Assembly (NCBI GenBank): GCA_022482785.1
Contig: JAKVON010000011.1
Location: 20,288-84,287, forward strand
Length of the DNA stretch: 64,000 nt
Origin: Atopobiaceae bacterium
Lineage (GTDB): Bacteria; Actinomycetota; Coriobacteriia; Coriobacteriales; Atopobiaceae
Reading direction: 5' to 3'
This document shows positions 24,540 through 32,809 of this stretch, in pieces; the first letter of the stretch is position 1; each line of letters begins with the position of its first letter. The position numbers were made by a program, and so were the translations under genes. Under the pieces are notes generated by a model that was given only the letters and a program-made list of their open reading frames with translations, was not told the origin of the DNA and ran no database searches.

Positions 24540-25328
24540 ATGGCCGCGAGATCCGCAGGCACCGACGTTCGGCCGGTCATCGGCATATGCTCCCGTCCCG
24601 ACGAGTCGGACGAGCACGCGGTCGTCTCGAACGACTACTCCGACTGCATCGCGCAGGCGGGTGGCATCCCCGTGGCCCTGCCCATCGGCAACGCGGCCAC
24701 GGGCATGGCCTGGGAGCTCGCCGAGCGCCTCGACGGCCTCGTGCTCACGGGCGGCGGCGACGTCTGTCCCCAGAGCTTCGGCGGGCATGCCTACGCCGAG
24801 GGGACCTGCGCCCCGCTCGAGGGGCTCCTGCCCTGCCGCGACGAGTTCGAGTGCGCCATGGCCATCTATGCCTGGCAGAACGACCTCCCGACGCTGGGGA
24901 TCTGCCGCGGGGCCCAGGTGATGAACGTGAGCCGTGGGGGCACGCTCGTGCGCGACGTCACCGAACAGGGACATCCCGCCACGCTCGCCCACTACATGCG
25001 GGAGCCGTACGACCGGCCCCAGCACACCATCGAGCTCGTGCGGGGAAGCGGCCTGGCGAATCTGCTCGGCGTGACCGAGCTCGAGGTCAACTCCATCCAC
25101 CACCAAGCCATCTCGACCCCCGCACCAGACGGCCGCATCGTCGCCTACGCGCTCGACGGCACCCCCGAGGCCATCGAGTTCGACGGGCGCTCGTTCTTCG
25201 TGGGCGTCCAGTGGCACCCGGAGATCCTCCGGTCGACCCCCCAGGTCTTCGACGCGCTCGTGGGAGCCGCGCGGCGGCACATGAGCTGGGGAAAGCCAGC
25301 AGAGGGCCAGCTCGCGAACGCATCTTGA
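24540..25328 (+). CDS. Class C26 gamma-glutamyl hydrolase family peptidase (PuuD-like)
   Basis: A 262-residue class I glutamine-amidotransferase-fold hydrolase that cleaves gamma-glutamyl amide bonds. The nucleophile cysteine is in GICRGAQVMNV, the oxyanion-type GGGDVCP loop precedes it, and the histidine/glutamate pair is in VGVQWHPE. Family members act on gamma-glutamyl-GABA, folate polyglutamates or gamma-glutamyl peptides; specificity is not readable. A GAGAGGAG site precedes the ATG. The next gene, an OPT transporter, is on the same strand, suggesting a peptide-uptake role. Confidence 0.9.
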   Translation: MAARSAGTDVRPVIGICSRPDESDEHAVVSNDYSDCIAQAGGIPVALPIGNAATGMAWELAERLDGLVLTGGGDVCPQSFGGHAYAEGTCAPLEGLLPCRDEFECAMAIYAWQNDLPTLGICRGAQVMNVSRGGTLVRDVTEQGHPATLAHYMREPYDRPQHTIELVRGSGLANLLGVTELEVNSIHHQAISTPAPDGRIVAYALDGTPEAIEFDGRSFFVGVQWHPEILRSTPQVFDALVGAARRHMSWGKPAEGQLANAS

Positions 25329-25384
25329 GGCCCGCTTCGCACCACGCCAGGACAGAGAACCGAATGGAAGAGGGACGACGCATC

Positions 25385-27082
25385 ATGCAGAACAACCAAC
25401 TGAACGCCCAGGGCTCGGCCGGCCGCGGGCTCACGGTCCGCTCGCTCGTCATCGGGGCCGTCGGGTCTGCCATCCTCACCGCCAGCTCGATGTACATCGC
25501 CCTCAAGATGGGGGCGCTGCCCTGGCCCATCGTCTTCGCCGCCCTCGCGAGCGTGCTCACGCTCCGGGCCTTCGGCTCGAGGAACCTCCACGAGGCGAAC
25601 ATCACGCATGCGGCCATGAGCGCCGGCTCGATGGTCGCCGGCGGCCTCGCCTTCACGATTCCCGGGCTCTGGATGCTCGGGTCGGGCGCACAGGTGAGCC
25701 TTCCCGAGGTCATGTGCGCGGCGCTTGCCGGCACGGTGCTCGGGCTCGTCGCCTGCGCGGCGCTCCAGCCCTACTTCATCTGCGAGCGCAAGCTCCCCTA
25801 CCCCATCGGGCTCTCCGCGGCCGAGACCCTCAAGGCGACGAGCGACACGGGGGCCAGCAACGGTAGGGCGCTCTTCGGCGGGCTCGGCATCTCGGCCGCC
25901 TGGGCCGTGCTGAGAGACGTCCTCGGCGTCCTCCCCGCTCGGCTCCTCGCCACAGCGGCCATCCCCAACGTCGCCTTCGGCCTCTACGACTCGCCCATGA
26001 TCGCCGCCGTCGGCTTCGTCGTCGGGGTGGTCCCCACCGGCGTGTGGTTCCTCGGCGCGCTCGTCGGCAACTTCGGCATCGCCTGGGGGCTCCCCGCCCT
26101 GGGCGTCACCGACCTCGCCACCGCCGACGCCATGCGCTCGAGTGCCGGGCTCGGCCTCATGCTGGGGGTCGGGGCCGGCATCATCGCCGTCAACCTCGTG
26201 CCCGCCGCGGCAAGGGCGCTGCGCGGGAGGGGCGCGGAGGGCAAGCCGGACGCCGGCACGGCCGACGCCGACGGGCATCGCCGCCTCGTGACCCCCCTGG
26301 GCGCCGTCGCCCTCGCCAGCGCGGCCGTCGCCCTCGTCGCCGCGACCGCCCTCGGCCTGGGAGTCCTCCCCTCGATAGCCCTCGTCCTCGGTGCCTGGTT
26401 CGCGGTCTACCTCTCCGGGTGGCTCACGGGCACGACGGGAATCAATCCCATGGAGATCTTCGGCGTCATGGTCCTCCTGCTCGTCCAGCTCCTGAGCCAC
26501 GAGGCCACGCTCGAGACGCTCTTCCTCGCCTCCGCCGTCACGGCGGTGGCCTGCGGCATCGGCGGCGACGTGATGAACGACCTCAAGGCGGGCGACATCA
26601 TCGGCACCGACCCCAAGGAGCAGTTCTGCGGCATGTGCGTGGGCGGCATCGTGGGCGCCGTGGTGGCGTCGCTCCTTCTCATGGCGCTCTACGCCACCTA
26701 TGGGCCAGGCGCCTTCGGCGCCCACGGCGACGGCACCTTCGTCGCGGCGCAGGCGAGCGTCGTGGCCGCGATGGCCGGCGGCATCCCCCATGTTCCCGCC
26801 TTCGTCGCGGGAGTTGTCGCGGGCCTCGTGCTCGCCTGCCTCAGACTGCCCGTGATGACGCTCGGACTCGGCGTCTACCTGCCGTTCTACATCTCGGCAG
26901 GGGCAGCGGCGGGCGCGGTCGTCCGGCTCGTCTTCGACCGTGCGCACAAGGGGCGCGACGAGGGGGAGACGGCCGATGCCGAGGCCCGCGGCCAGGCGGT
27001 CGCGGCGGGCGTGCTCGGAGGCGAGAGCCTCGTGGGCGTCGTCGTCGCGCTCGTGTCGTTCGCCACGATGCTCGCGGGGTGA
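25385..27082 (+). CDS. OPT family oligopeptide transporter
   Basis: A 565-residue polytopic membrane protein with many Ala/Gly/Leu-rich helices. It shows OPT family signatures: LTVRSLVIGAVGSAILTASSMYIALKMG, CERKLPYPIGLSAAETLKA, GWLTGTTGINPMEIFG and the DLKAGDIIGTDPKEQ loop. OPT proteins of this prokaryotic branch are proton-coupled peptide or metal-chelate importers. The start is either ATG 25385 (AGAGGG about 10 bases upstream) or ATG 25364. It follows the C26 peptidase by about 56 bases and converges on dgt. Confidence 0.88.
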   Translation: MQNNQLNAQGSAGRGLTVRSLVIGAVGSAILTASSMYIALKMGALPWPIVFAALASVLTLRAFGSRNLHEANITHAAMSAGSMVAGGLAFTIPGLWMLGSGAQVSLPEVMCAALAGTVLGLVACAALQPYFICERKLPYPIGLSAAETLKATSDTGASNGRALFGGLGISAAWAVLRDVLGVLPARLLATAAIPNVAFGLYDSPMIAAVGFVVGVVPTGVWFLGALVGNFGIAWGLPALGVTDLATADAMRSSAGLGLMLGVGAGIIAVNLVPAAARALRGRGAEGKPDAGTADADGHRRLVTPLGAVALASAAVALVAATALGLGVLPSIALVLGAWFAVYLSGWLTGTTGINPMEIFGVMVLLLVQLLSHEATLETLFLASAVTAVACGIGGDVMNDLKAGDIIGTDPKEQFCGMCVGGIVGAVVASLLLMALYATYGPGAFGAHGDGTFVAAQASVVAAMAGGIPHVPAFVAGVVAGLVLACLRLPVMTLGLGVYLPFYISAGAAAGAVVRLVFDRAHKGRDEGETADAEARGQAVAAGVLGGESLVGVVVALVSFATMLAG

Positions 27083-27089
27083 CGGCGCC

Positions 27090-28367
27090 CTACGCCCAGC
27101 CCGGGTCGAGCCGGTCGAAGTAGCCCCGGGTGCGGAAGAGCTCCCTCGCCTCCGGGAACAGCCGCTCGCAGAGGGCCATGAAGTAGTCGTCGGTCATGGA
27201 GGAGAGGTAGTCGACCACGGCGAGGTCGAGGTCCGACTGCCAGTCGTAGCCATGTCCATAGGGGCCGAGGTAGCTCGCGAGCTCGGCGATGTGATGCTTG
27301 AAGATGGGAGAGCGCTCGTCCCCGGCCTCGAGGTCGGCGCGGAGCCGCTCGTAGAGCATCTCGAAGAGCTCGCCGATGGCGGCGGCTCGCTCTCCCGTGA
27401 TCTCGCTCGCGCCATAGACGAGCTCGTAGTTCTCGCGCTTGGCGCGGGCGAGCTCATGGAACGCCTCCTCGCTCATCTGGATGCGCGAGCGCCCGAAGCT
27501 GTGCTCGATGACGTCGGTGACGAAGGCCGAGAGGGCCCAGGCGTTGTAGGCCCCGCCCAGCCCGTCCGCGAAGGCGCCGGGCTCGACGAGCTTGGCGCGG
27601 ATGGCGTCCTGGCGGTCCTTTCCCACGTAGGCGATGATGTCCGCGAGACGCACGACGCATCCCTCGAGGGTCATCGGGCGGAGATGCCCGATCGCCGCCT
27701 TGCCCGAAGCCCAGCACCCCTCCACGGTCGCGTCGAAGCCGTCCGGCCCGTCGAACCCCGAGAGCTCGCTCGTGCGCAGGACCTGCTGCTCGAACTCGCC
27801 GTTGTGGCAGATGACGCCGTCGAGCGTCTGGAGCGAGAGGTTGCGCCCGTAGAGGACGTCGAGGACCCGCACGCTCTGGACGTTATGGAAGAACCACCGA
27901 CCCGTGCGGGCGTGGTAGGAGTCGTTCAGGAAGCGCTCCCCCGCATGGCCGAAGGGGGTGTGGCCGATGTCGTGGCCCAGGGCGATCGCGTTCACGAGGT
28001 CGAGGTCGAGCCCGAGCGCCGAGCCGATGTCGAGCGCCACGCGCGCGACGAGCTGCACGTGGAGGCCGCGCCGAGTGATGTCGTCGTTCGCGGCGAACGA
28101 GAAGACCTGCGTCTTGCCCGCGAGCCGGTTGTAGCTGGGAAGGTGCATGATCTTCTCGGCGTCACGCACGTATGCGGGGCGGGCGGGCGTCTCGCGGTCG
28201 CGAGGGGCGTCCTCGCGGCGGACGGCATCTGCGCCGCGAGCGGCGTACGGGCTCCTCCCGCCGGCGGAGCGCAGGTCGCGAACGGCCTGTGCCACCTCGT
28301 CGGACAGCTCGTGCGCCAGGTTGGGTGCCAACGGGTTCTGCGCGCCGGCAACGGTTGACTCGCTCAT
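27090..28367 (-). CDS. dgt: Deoxyguanosinetriphosphate triphosphohydrolase-like HD protein
   Basis: A 425-residue HD-domain dNTPase that hydrolyses dGTP (or other dNTPs) to nucleoside and triphosphate. The N-terminal RDAEKIMHLPSYNRLAGKTQVF matches the family. HD residues lie in HVQLVARVA and GHDIGHTPFGHAGE, then DGVICHNGE and RLADIIAYVGKDRQDAIR with the last ligand aspartate. Length and order fit the Gram-positive dgt-like branch. AAGGAG precedes the ATG. Roles in dNTP pool control or phage defence are both known for the family. Confidence 0.92.
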   Translation of the reverse strand: MSESTVAGAQNPLAPNLAHELSDEVAQAVRDLRSAGGRSPYAARGADAVRREDAPRDRETPARPAYVRDAEKIMHLPSYNRLAGKTQVFSFAANDDITRRGLHVQLVARVALDIGSALGLDLDLVNAIALGHDIGHTPFGHAGERFLNDSYHARTGRWFFHNVQSVRVLDVLYGRNLSLQTLDGVICHNGEFEQQVLRTSELSGFDGPDGFDATVEGCWASGKAAIGHLRPMTLEGCVVRLADIIAYVGKDRQDAIRAKLVEPGAFADGLGGAYNAWALSAFVTDVIEHSFGRSRIQMSEEAFHELARAKRENYELVYGASEITGERAAAIGELFEMLYERLRADLEAGDERSPIFKHHIAELASYLGPYGHGYDWQSDLDLAVVDYLSSMTDDYFMALCERLFPEARELFRTRGYFDRLDPGWA

Positions 28368-28380
28368 GTTCGGCTCCTTT

Positions 28381-28401
28381 CGGCACTACCCTACCGCAAC
28401 G
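28381..28401 (-). promoter_or_regulatory. Shared promoter-like motif, copy 2 (before dgt)
   Basis: Carries GGTAGGGTAGTGCCG; matches 20 of 21 bases with the copy at 11012-11032. A TAGGGT -10 would start transcription about 15 bases before the dgt ATG. Confidence 0.5.
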
Positions 28402-28425
28402 GGACGACAGTATTGCGGGGATGGC

Positions 28426-28454
28426 TTGACAGCATATCCTCGTGATATCACTAT
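28426..28454 (+). promoter_or_regulatory. Promoter of the SPFH/ribbon-helix-helix pair with operator-like palindrome
   Basis: TTGACA (28426-28431), 17-base spacer, CACTAT (28449-28454). The perfect palindrome GTGATATCAC (28442-28451) lies across the spacer and -10, where a bound repressor would block polymerase. Confidence 0.6.
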
Positions 28455-28514
28455 GGTTTCAAGAACGGGACGAGAGCCAGTCCGTCGTGGCCTGGCGCGG
28501 AGAGAGGAGACAGG

Positions 28515-29447
28515 ATGAGCGTCGAGAAGAGGGGGCACTCCGCAAGTGGGTGGTCGATGCTGGTGGTCGTGATCGTCGCCTTCGCCGCGAGCGTGGCGCT
28601 CTTCGTCATGGGCCAGGTCGGTCGCACGAACCTGGCCCTCGAGGTCACGGCGTGCGCGGTCTTCGTCCTCGCATGCTTCGCCGCCAACGGCTTCTTCACC
28701 GTGCAGCCCGGCCAGGCGCGCGTGTGCGTGCTCTTCGGCAAGTACGCGGGCACGGTGCGCGAGGAGGGCCTGCGCTGGGCGAATCCCCTCTACGCCCGGA
28801 ACGTCCGCGCCTCGACGAGCTTCGCCAGGAAGGGCGAGGCGGCCAAGGTCTCCGTCAGGGCCCGGACCCTGAACGGCGAGCACCTCAAGGTCAACGACAA
28901 GATGGGCAACCCCATCGAGATCGCCAACGTCGTCGTCTGGCACGTCGAGGACACCGCCAAGGCATGCTTCGACGTCGACGACTACGAGTCGTTCGTCGAC
29001 ATGCAGGCCGAGACCGCGCTCCGGCACGTCGCCAGCGTCTATGCGTACGACCACATGGAGGACGACTCCGAGAGCTCGAAGACGATCACGCTGCGCTCGA
29101 ACATCGAGGAGATCTCCGAGGCCCTCAAGAGGGAGCTGGGCCAGAGGTTCGCCCCGGCCGGCGTCGCCGTCGACGACGCCCGCCTCACCCACCTCGCCTA
29201 CGCCCCCGAGATCGCCCAGGCGATGCTTCGCCGCCAGCAGGCCGAGGCCATCATCGCCGCACGCAAGAAGATCGTCGAGGGGGCGGTCTCCATGGTCGAC
29301 ATGGCCGTGAAGCAGCTCTCGTCGAGCGGCACGATCGACCTCGACGACGAGCGGAAGGCGTCCATGGCGTCGAACCTCATGGTGGTGCTCTGCGGCGAGT
29401 CCGAGGCGCAGCCCGTCGTGAACGCCGGCACGCTCTACCAGGGATAG
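28515..29447 (+). CDS. SPFH domain (prohibitin/flotillin-like) membrane protein
   Basis: A 310-residue protein with two N-terminal membrane segments (about 14-34 and 40-60). A SPFH domain begins at [30 protein letters not shown] helical region with [35 protein letters not shown] follows, the usual SPFH coiled-coil signature. Such proteins form membrane scaffolds. AGGAG lies before the ATG. The downstream 73-residue DNA-binding protein is 9 bases away. Confidence 0.9.
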   Translation: MSVEKRGHSASGWSMLVVVIVAFAASVALFVMGQVGRTNLALEVTACAVFVLACFAANGFFTVQPGQARVCVLFGKYAGTVREEGLRWANPLYARNVRASTSFARKGEAAKVSVRARTLNGEHLKVNDKMGNPIEIANVVVWHVEDTAKACFDVDDYESFVDMQAETALRHVASVYAYDHMEDDSESSKTITLRSNIEEISEALKRELGQRFAPAGVAVDDARLTHLAYAPEIAQAMLRRQQAEAIIAARKKIVEGAVSMVDMAVKQLSSSGTIDLDDERKASMASNLMVVLCGESEAQPVVNAGTLYQG

Positions 29448-29456
29448 CAGGGCCCG

Positions 29457-29678
29457 ATGTCTGCCCGCAAGCAGTATCCGCTGAGGATCGCGCCGGAGGT
29501 CTGGGAGGCCGTCGAGAGGTGGGCGGCCGACGACATGAGGAGCGCGAACGCCCAGGTCGAATACCTGCTGCGCGACGAGCTCAGGCGCGCGGGACGGGAG
29601 CCCTCTCCCCCCGCGCGCACGGCGCGCGGCGCGCGGGGCGAGACCGACGGGAACGGTACGGAAAGGCCACGCCCGTAG
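29457..29678 (+). CDS. Small ribbon-helix-helix (Arc-type) DNA-binding protein
   Basis: A 73-residue protein: beta-strand KQYPLRIAP, helix [14 protein letters not shown], helix [18 protein letters not shown], then a Pro/Arg/Gly-rich tail. This is the Arc/MetJ layout. It is annotated near SPFH genes in many Gram-positive bacteria. There is no toxin gene beside it, so an autoregulator of the SPFH operon is more likely than an antitoxin. The palindrome in the promoter (28442-28451) is a candidate site. Confidence 0.78.
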   Translation: MSARKQYPLRIAPEVWEAVERWAADDMRSANAQVEYLLRDELRRAGREPSPPARTARGARGETDGNGTERPRP

Positions 29679-29684
29679 CCCGCC

Positions 29685-31046
29685 CTACTCGTCCACGACG
29701 AGGCAGCCCATGTTGAGCCGCCCCGTCCATTCCCCTATCGTCGCCGCGTAGCCGCAGCGCGTGAAGACCCCCGCGAAGCGGCCGTCGAAGAGGTAGAGGC
29801 CCTCCATGTTGTTGGCGGGGGCGAAGTCGAGCGGGTCGGCCCCATCCGGGAGCCTGCCACCAACGATGCAGGGCGTCGCGTACTGCCTCGCATAGGCCTG
29901 GACGACGCCTCCGTGGGCGGCGAGCTCCGCGAGCGTCCCGGCCCACCCGTCATCGGTCGCGTCGAGTCCGGCCACGACGCCCACGGCGTTGTAGCCGCCT
30001 GCGGGCTTCGCGATCCAGCGGTCCTTCTCGGAGAAGCGCGCGAGGTCCGTCTGGGGCGTGAGGATCTCGGTATAGGGCACATGGGCATGGACGAACTCGA
30101 CCTCGTCCGGCGAGAGGGTCTCCTTCGCCGCATCGCCCCAGAGGACGGCGAATATCGTCTTCGTGGCGCAGGGCCAGGTGCGGAACGACCCCACGACGCA
30201 CGCGGCGCCGGAGCGCGCCGCCTCCACGAGCGCATCCGCCCCCGGGCAGGGCTTCTCGAGCATCTCGCTCGTGACGGCGCGACGCCACACGCAGTCGATG
30301 GGCCCGACGCCGTCGCAGAGGCGGCCACTCCCGTCGAGGCGGAGGTCCCTGATGTCTGCGAAGCGCGCCTCGCACCCACGCGCGCGGAAGATGGCGCAGA
30401 GGTCGTCCACCTCGTCGTGGCTCGCCGACTCGTCGTAGTCGACGAAGGCGACCGCGGGCTCGACGCTCGGGCGGCCGTTCTTGCCGGCCCCCTCCCAACT
30501 CCCATAGGTCGCGAGCACCGCGTCCACCGCCATGCCCGTGACGTCGAACGTCCTCACGCCAGGATGCCTCCGCGAGAACTCGGCGTAGGTGGCCGTCCGC
30601 TGGATGGCGCGCGTGACCTCGACCGTCGTGGTCATGCCCGCCGAGCCGTCGGTGTTGAGCTCGCAGAACTGGTAGCCGCCCGTGTCCTCGTCGAGGAAGA
30701 TGTCGACGCGGGCGATGGGAATGAGCCGCTCGTAGCCTGCCTCGACGAGGCAGAGCCGCTCCATCTCGGGAGAGAGGGCGAAGGATGCGCGGAACGAGGC
30801 GTCATCGAGGAAGCGACGGGTCACCTTGTCCATGATCGTGCCCATGGTCTCGGCCGCGTCGCGAACGAGCCCGACGTCTGCCGCCGAGTAGATCTTGGGG
30901 CTCATCGCCCAGGAGACGGGACCCCCGTGGTAGAGGGCCTTGGTGCCGGCAAGGTAGTCGTCGCCCGCGGCGCGCGACTCGACGTCGCCGCCGAGCGTGC
31001 GGCAGATCTCGCAGAACTCGTCCTCTAGCTCCCGACCCTTGAGCAT
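29685..31046 (-). CDS. Glutathionylspermidine synthase-like ATP-grasp ligase
   Basis: A 453-residue protein matching the C-terminal (synthetase) part of glutathionylspermidine synthase. VDIFLDEDTGGYQFCELNTDGSAGM corresponds to the substrate/Mg-binding E.N segment and DRWIAKPAGGYNAVGVV to the ATP-binding lysine loop. No amidase domain is present. Bacterial homologues without glutathione probably ligate other carboxylates to amines; the substrate is unknown. The ATG at 31046 has AAGGGG seven bases upstream, inside the 3' arm of a hairpin. It follows the ABC transporter operon on the same strand. Confidence 0.75.
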   Translation of the reverse strand: MLKGRELEDEFCEICRTLGGDVESRAAGDDYLAGTKALYHGGPVSWAMSPKIYSAADVGLVRDAAETMGTIMDKVTRRFLDDASFRASFALSPEMERLCLVEAGYERLIPIARVDIFLDEDTGGYQFCELNTDGSAGMTTTVEVTRAIQRTATYAEFSRRHPGVRTFDVTGMAVDAVLATYGSWEGAGKNGRPSVEPAVAFVDYDESASHDEVDDLCAIFRARGCEARFADIRDLRLDGSGRLCDGVGPIDCVWRRAVTSEMLEKPCPGADALVEAARSGAACVVGSFRTWPCATKTIFAVLWGDAAKETLSPDEVEFVHAHVPYTEILTPQTDLARFSEKDRWIAKPAGGYNAVGVVAGLDATDDGWAGTLAELAAHGGVVQAYARQYATPCIVGGRLPDGADPLDFAPANNMEGLYLFDGRFAGVFTRCGYAATIGEWTGRLNMGCLVVDE

Positions 31047-31054
31047 GGCAGACC

Positions 31055-31093
31055 CCTTCCCTCGGATGCACCAAGGGTACACCCGAGGGAAGG
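31055..31093 (-). terminator. 11-base perfect hairpin after the ABC operon, overlapping the next ribosome site
   Basis: CCTTCCCTCGG and its complement are separated by 17 bases. It lies right after the substrate-binding-protein stop (31102). No U-run follows; instead the 3' arm runs into the AAGGGG ribosome site of the ATP-grasp gene, so it could block translation as well as attenuate transcription. Confidence 0.55.
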
Positions 31094-31101
31094 TCCGGCG
31101 G

Positions 31102-32031
31102 CTAGGAGACCTTGCCGCCCTCGACCACGATGTCGTCCACGTTGACGTCGTCGCCGTAGACCGGCTCGAGCGTCTGGGCGTAGTCTGCATGGAAGAAGCT
31201 CTCGCTGGCAAGCGAGTTGATCTCCTGGTTGATATAGTCCCTGACCGTGTCGTTGCCCTTGTGGACGGCCGGCGCGATGGTGTCGGCATCGCCGAGCGAC
31301 GTGATGCCCACGGTATAGCCGGGATTCGACTTCGCCCAGGCGAGGACCTCCGTGTTGTCGGTCGAGAACGCGTCGCCGCGCCCGTCGAGCAGGGCGTTGT
31401 AGGCGTCGGCGTACTGGTCGTACTTCTGGAGCGTCACGTCGGGGTGGTTCTTCTCGAAGTAGGTCTCGGCCGTGGTGCCCTTGGTCACGATGAGCGTCTT
31501 GCCGGCGAGCGCCTCGACGCTCGTGATACTCTTGCTCGTGGGCGAGACCACGCCGAGCGAGACCTTCATGTAGGGCTCGGCGAAGTCCACCTTCTGCGCA
31601 CGCTCGTCGGTCACCGTGAAGTTGGCCAGGATGACGTCGACCTTGTTGGACTCGAGGTAGGGCACGCGGTTCGCCGCGTCGGTGGCGACGAAGCTCGCCT
31701 TCACCCCGAGGTCCTGGGCGAGGCGGTTGGCGAAGACCACGTCATAGCCCTGATAGGTGCCGTTGCCGTCCACGTAGCCGAACGGGGCCTTGTCGGTGAA
31801 CACGCCGATGTTGATGGTGCCCGACTGCTTGATCTGCTCGAGGGTGCGCGCCTGCGACTGGCCCGCCTCCGTGCTCGCGGCATCGCCGGCCGCGCCCTTG
31901 ACGGCATCGGCGGCCGAGCCGCATCCGGCAAGTGCCAGGACGCTCGCAAGCGCCAGGACGGCGAGGACGGATGCCAGGACCGTCTTCCCTCTTGTTGTCA
32001 GCTTCCCCTTGTTCTCGTTGTCAGTCTTCAT
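31102..32031 (-). CDS. Amino-acid ABC transporter substrate-binding lipoprotein
   Basis: A 309-residue extracellular solute-binding protein family 3 member. The signal peptide ends in the lipobox LALAGC (cysteine at about residue 37). The mature domain contains GTINIGVFTDKAPFGYVDGNG, GYDVVFANRLAQDLG and DVILANFTVTDERAQKVDFAEPYM, the classic polar-amino-acid-binding pattern. The ligand cannot be specified. It overlaps the ATPase gene by 11 bases and is the last gene of the permease-permease-ATPase-SBP operon. Confidence 0.94.
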   Translation of the reverse strand: MKTDNENKGKLTTRGKTVLASVLAVLALASVLALAGCGSAADAVKGAAGDAASTEAGQSQARTLEQIKQSGTINIGVFTDKAPFGYVDGNGTYQGYDVVFANRLAQDLGVKASFVATDAANRVPYLESNKVDVILANFTVTDERAQKVDFAEPYMKVSLGVVSPTSKSITSVEALAGKTLIVTKGTTAETYFEKNHPDVTLQKYDQYADAYNALLDGRGDAFSTDNTEVLAWAKSNPGYTVGITSLGDADTIAPAVHKGNDTVRDYINQEINSLASESFFHADYAQTLEPVYGDDVNVDDIVVEGGKVS

Positions 32032-32809
32032 GATCGGTTCCCTTCCCCTTTTCGCGCTTGTATTCGAACATGCTGAGAAACTCCCGTGCCCGCCCGGTTT
32101 CGGGCCTCTCGAAGAACGCCGCGGGGTCGTCGGACTCCTCCACGACCTCGCCCCCGTCGAGCATCACGACGCGATCGGCGATGGCGGCGGCGAAGCGCAT
32201 CTCGTGCGTCACGATCACCATCGTGAGACCCCCCTCGGCGAGCTCGAGGACCACGTCGAGCACCTCGTGGACCATCTCGGGGTCGAGGGCGGCCGTGACC
32301 TCGTCGAGCAGCATCACGTCGGGATGCATGGCCAGCGCGCGACAGATGGCGACCCGCTGCCGCTGGCCCCCCGAGAGGGTCGAGGGATAGCTGTCGCGCT
32401 TGTCCCAGAGACCCACCCGTCGCAGGAGCGCCTCGGCCTCGCGCTCCGCCTCGAGGCGATCGCGGTGCTGCACCACCACGGGCGCGAGCGTCACGTTTGC
32501 CAGAACCGTGCGCGTGGGGAAGAGGTCGTAGCTCTGGAAGACCATGCCGAGCCGCTGGCGCAGCGCCGAGTCGCGCCGCGTGCCCGAGATGGGCTCCCCC
32601 TCAAGCCGCACCTCCCCCGCGTCGACCCCCTCGAGGCCCGCGATACATCGGAGCAGGGTGGACTTGCCGCAGCCCGAGGGTCCGAGCACCACGACCACCT
32701 CGCCCTTGCGAACCGCCAGGTCCAGGCCGTCGAGCACCACCTCGTCCCCGAAGCGCTTCGTGAGGCCGCGCACCTCGAGCATGGGGGCCTCCCCCGTCGC
32801 GTCGCTCAT
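32021..32809 (-). CDS. Amino-acid ABC transporter ATP-binding protein
   Basis: A 262-residue ABC ATPase of the HisP/GlnQ class. Walker A GPSGCGKST, Q-loop VFQSYDLFPTRTV, signature LSGGQRQRVAICRAL, Walker B VMLLDEVTAALDPE and the H-loop VTHEM are all intact. ATG 32809 is chosen: GGAGG lies eight bases upstream and it overlaps the permease stop (ATGA). The upstream-open frame is just the permease in another frame. Confidence 0.95.
   Translation of the reverse strand: MSDATGEAPMLEVRGLTKRFGDEVVLDGLDLAVRKGEVVVVLGPSGCGKSTLLRCIAGLEGVDAGEVRLEGEPISGTRRDSALRQRLGMVFQSYDLFPTRTVLANVTLAPVVVQHRDRLEAEREAEALLRRVGLWDKRDSYPSTLSGGQRQRVAICRALAMHPDVMLLDEVTAALDPEMVHEVLDVVLELAEGGLTMVIVTHEMRFAAAIADRVVMLDGGEVVEESDDPAAFFERPETGRAREFLSMFEYKREKGKGTDHED

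Noticed and set aside
29457..29678. Antitoxin of a toxin-antitoxin system
   Set aside because: The protein has the right fold, but no toxin-sized gene adjoins it; pairing with the SPFH gene explains the context better.
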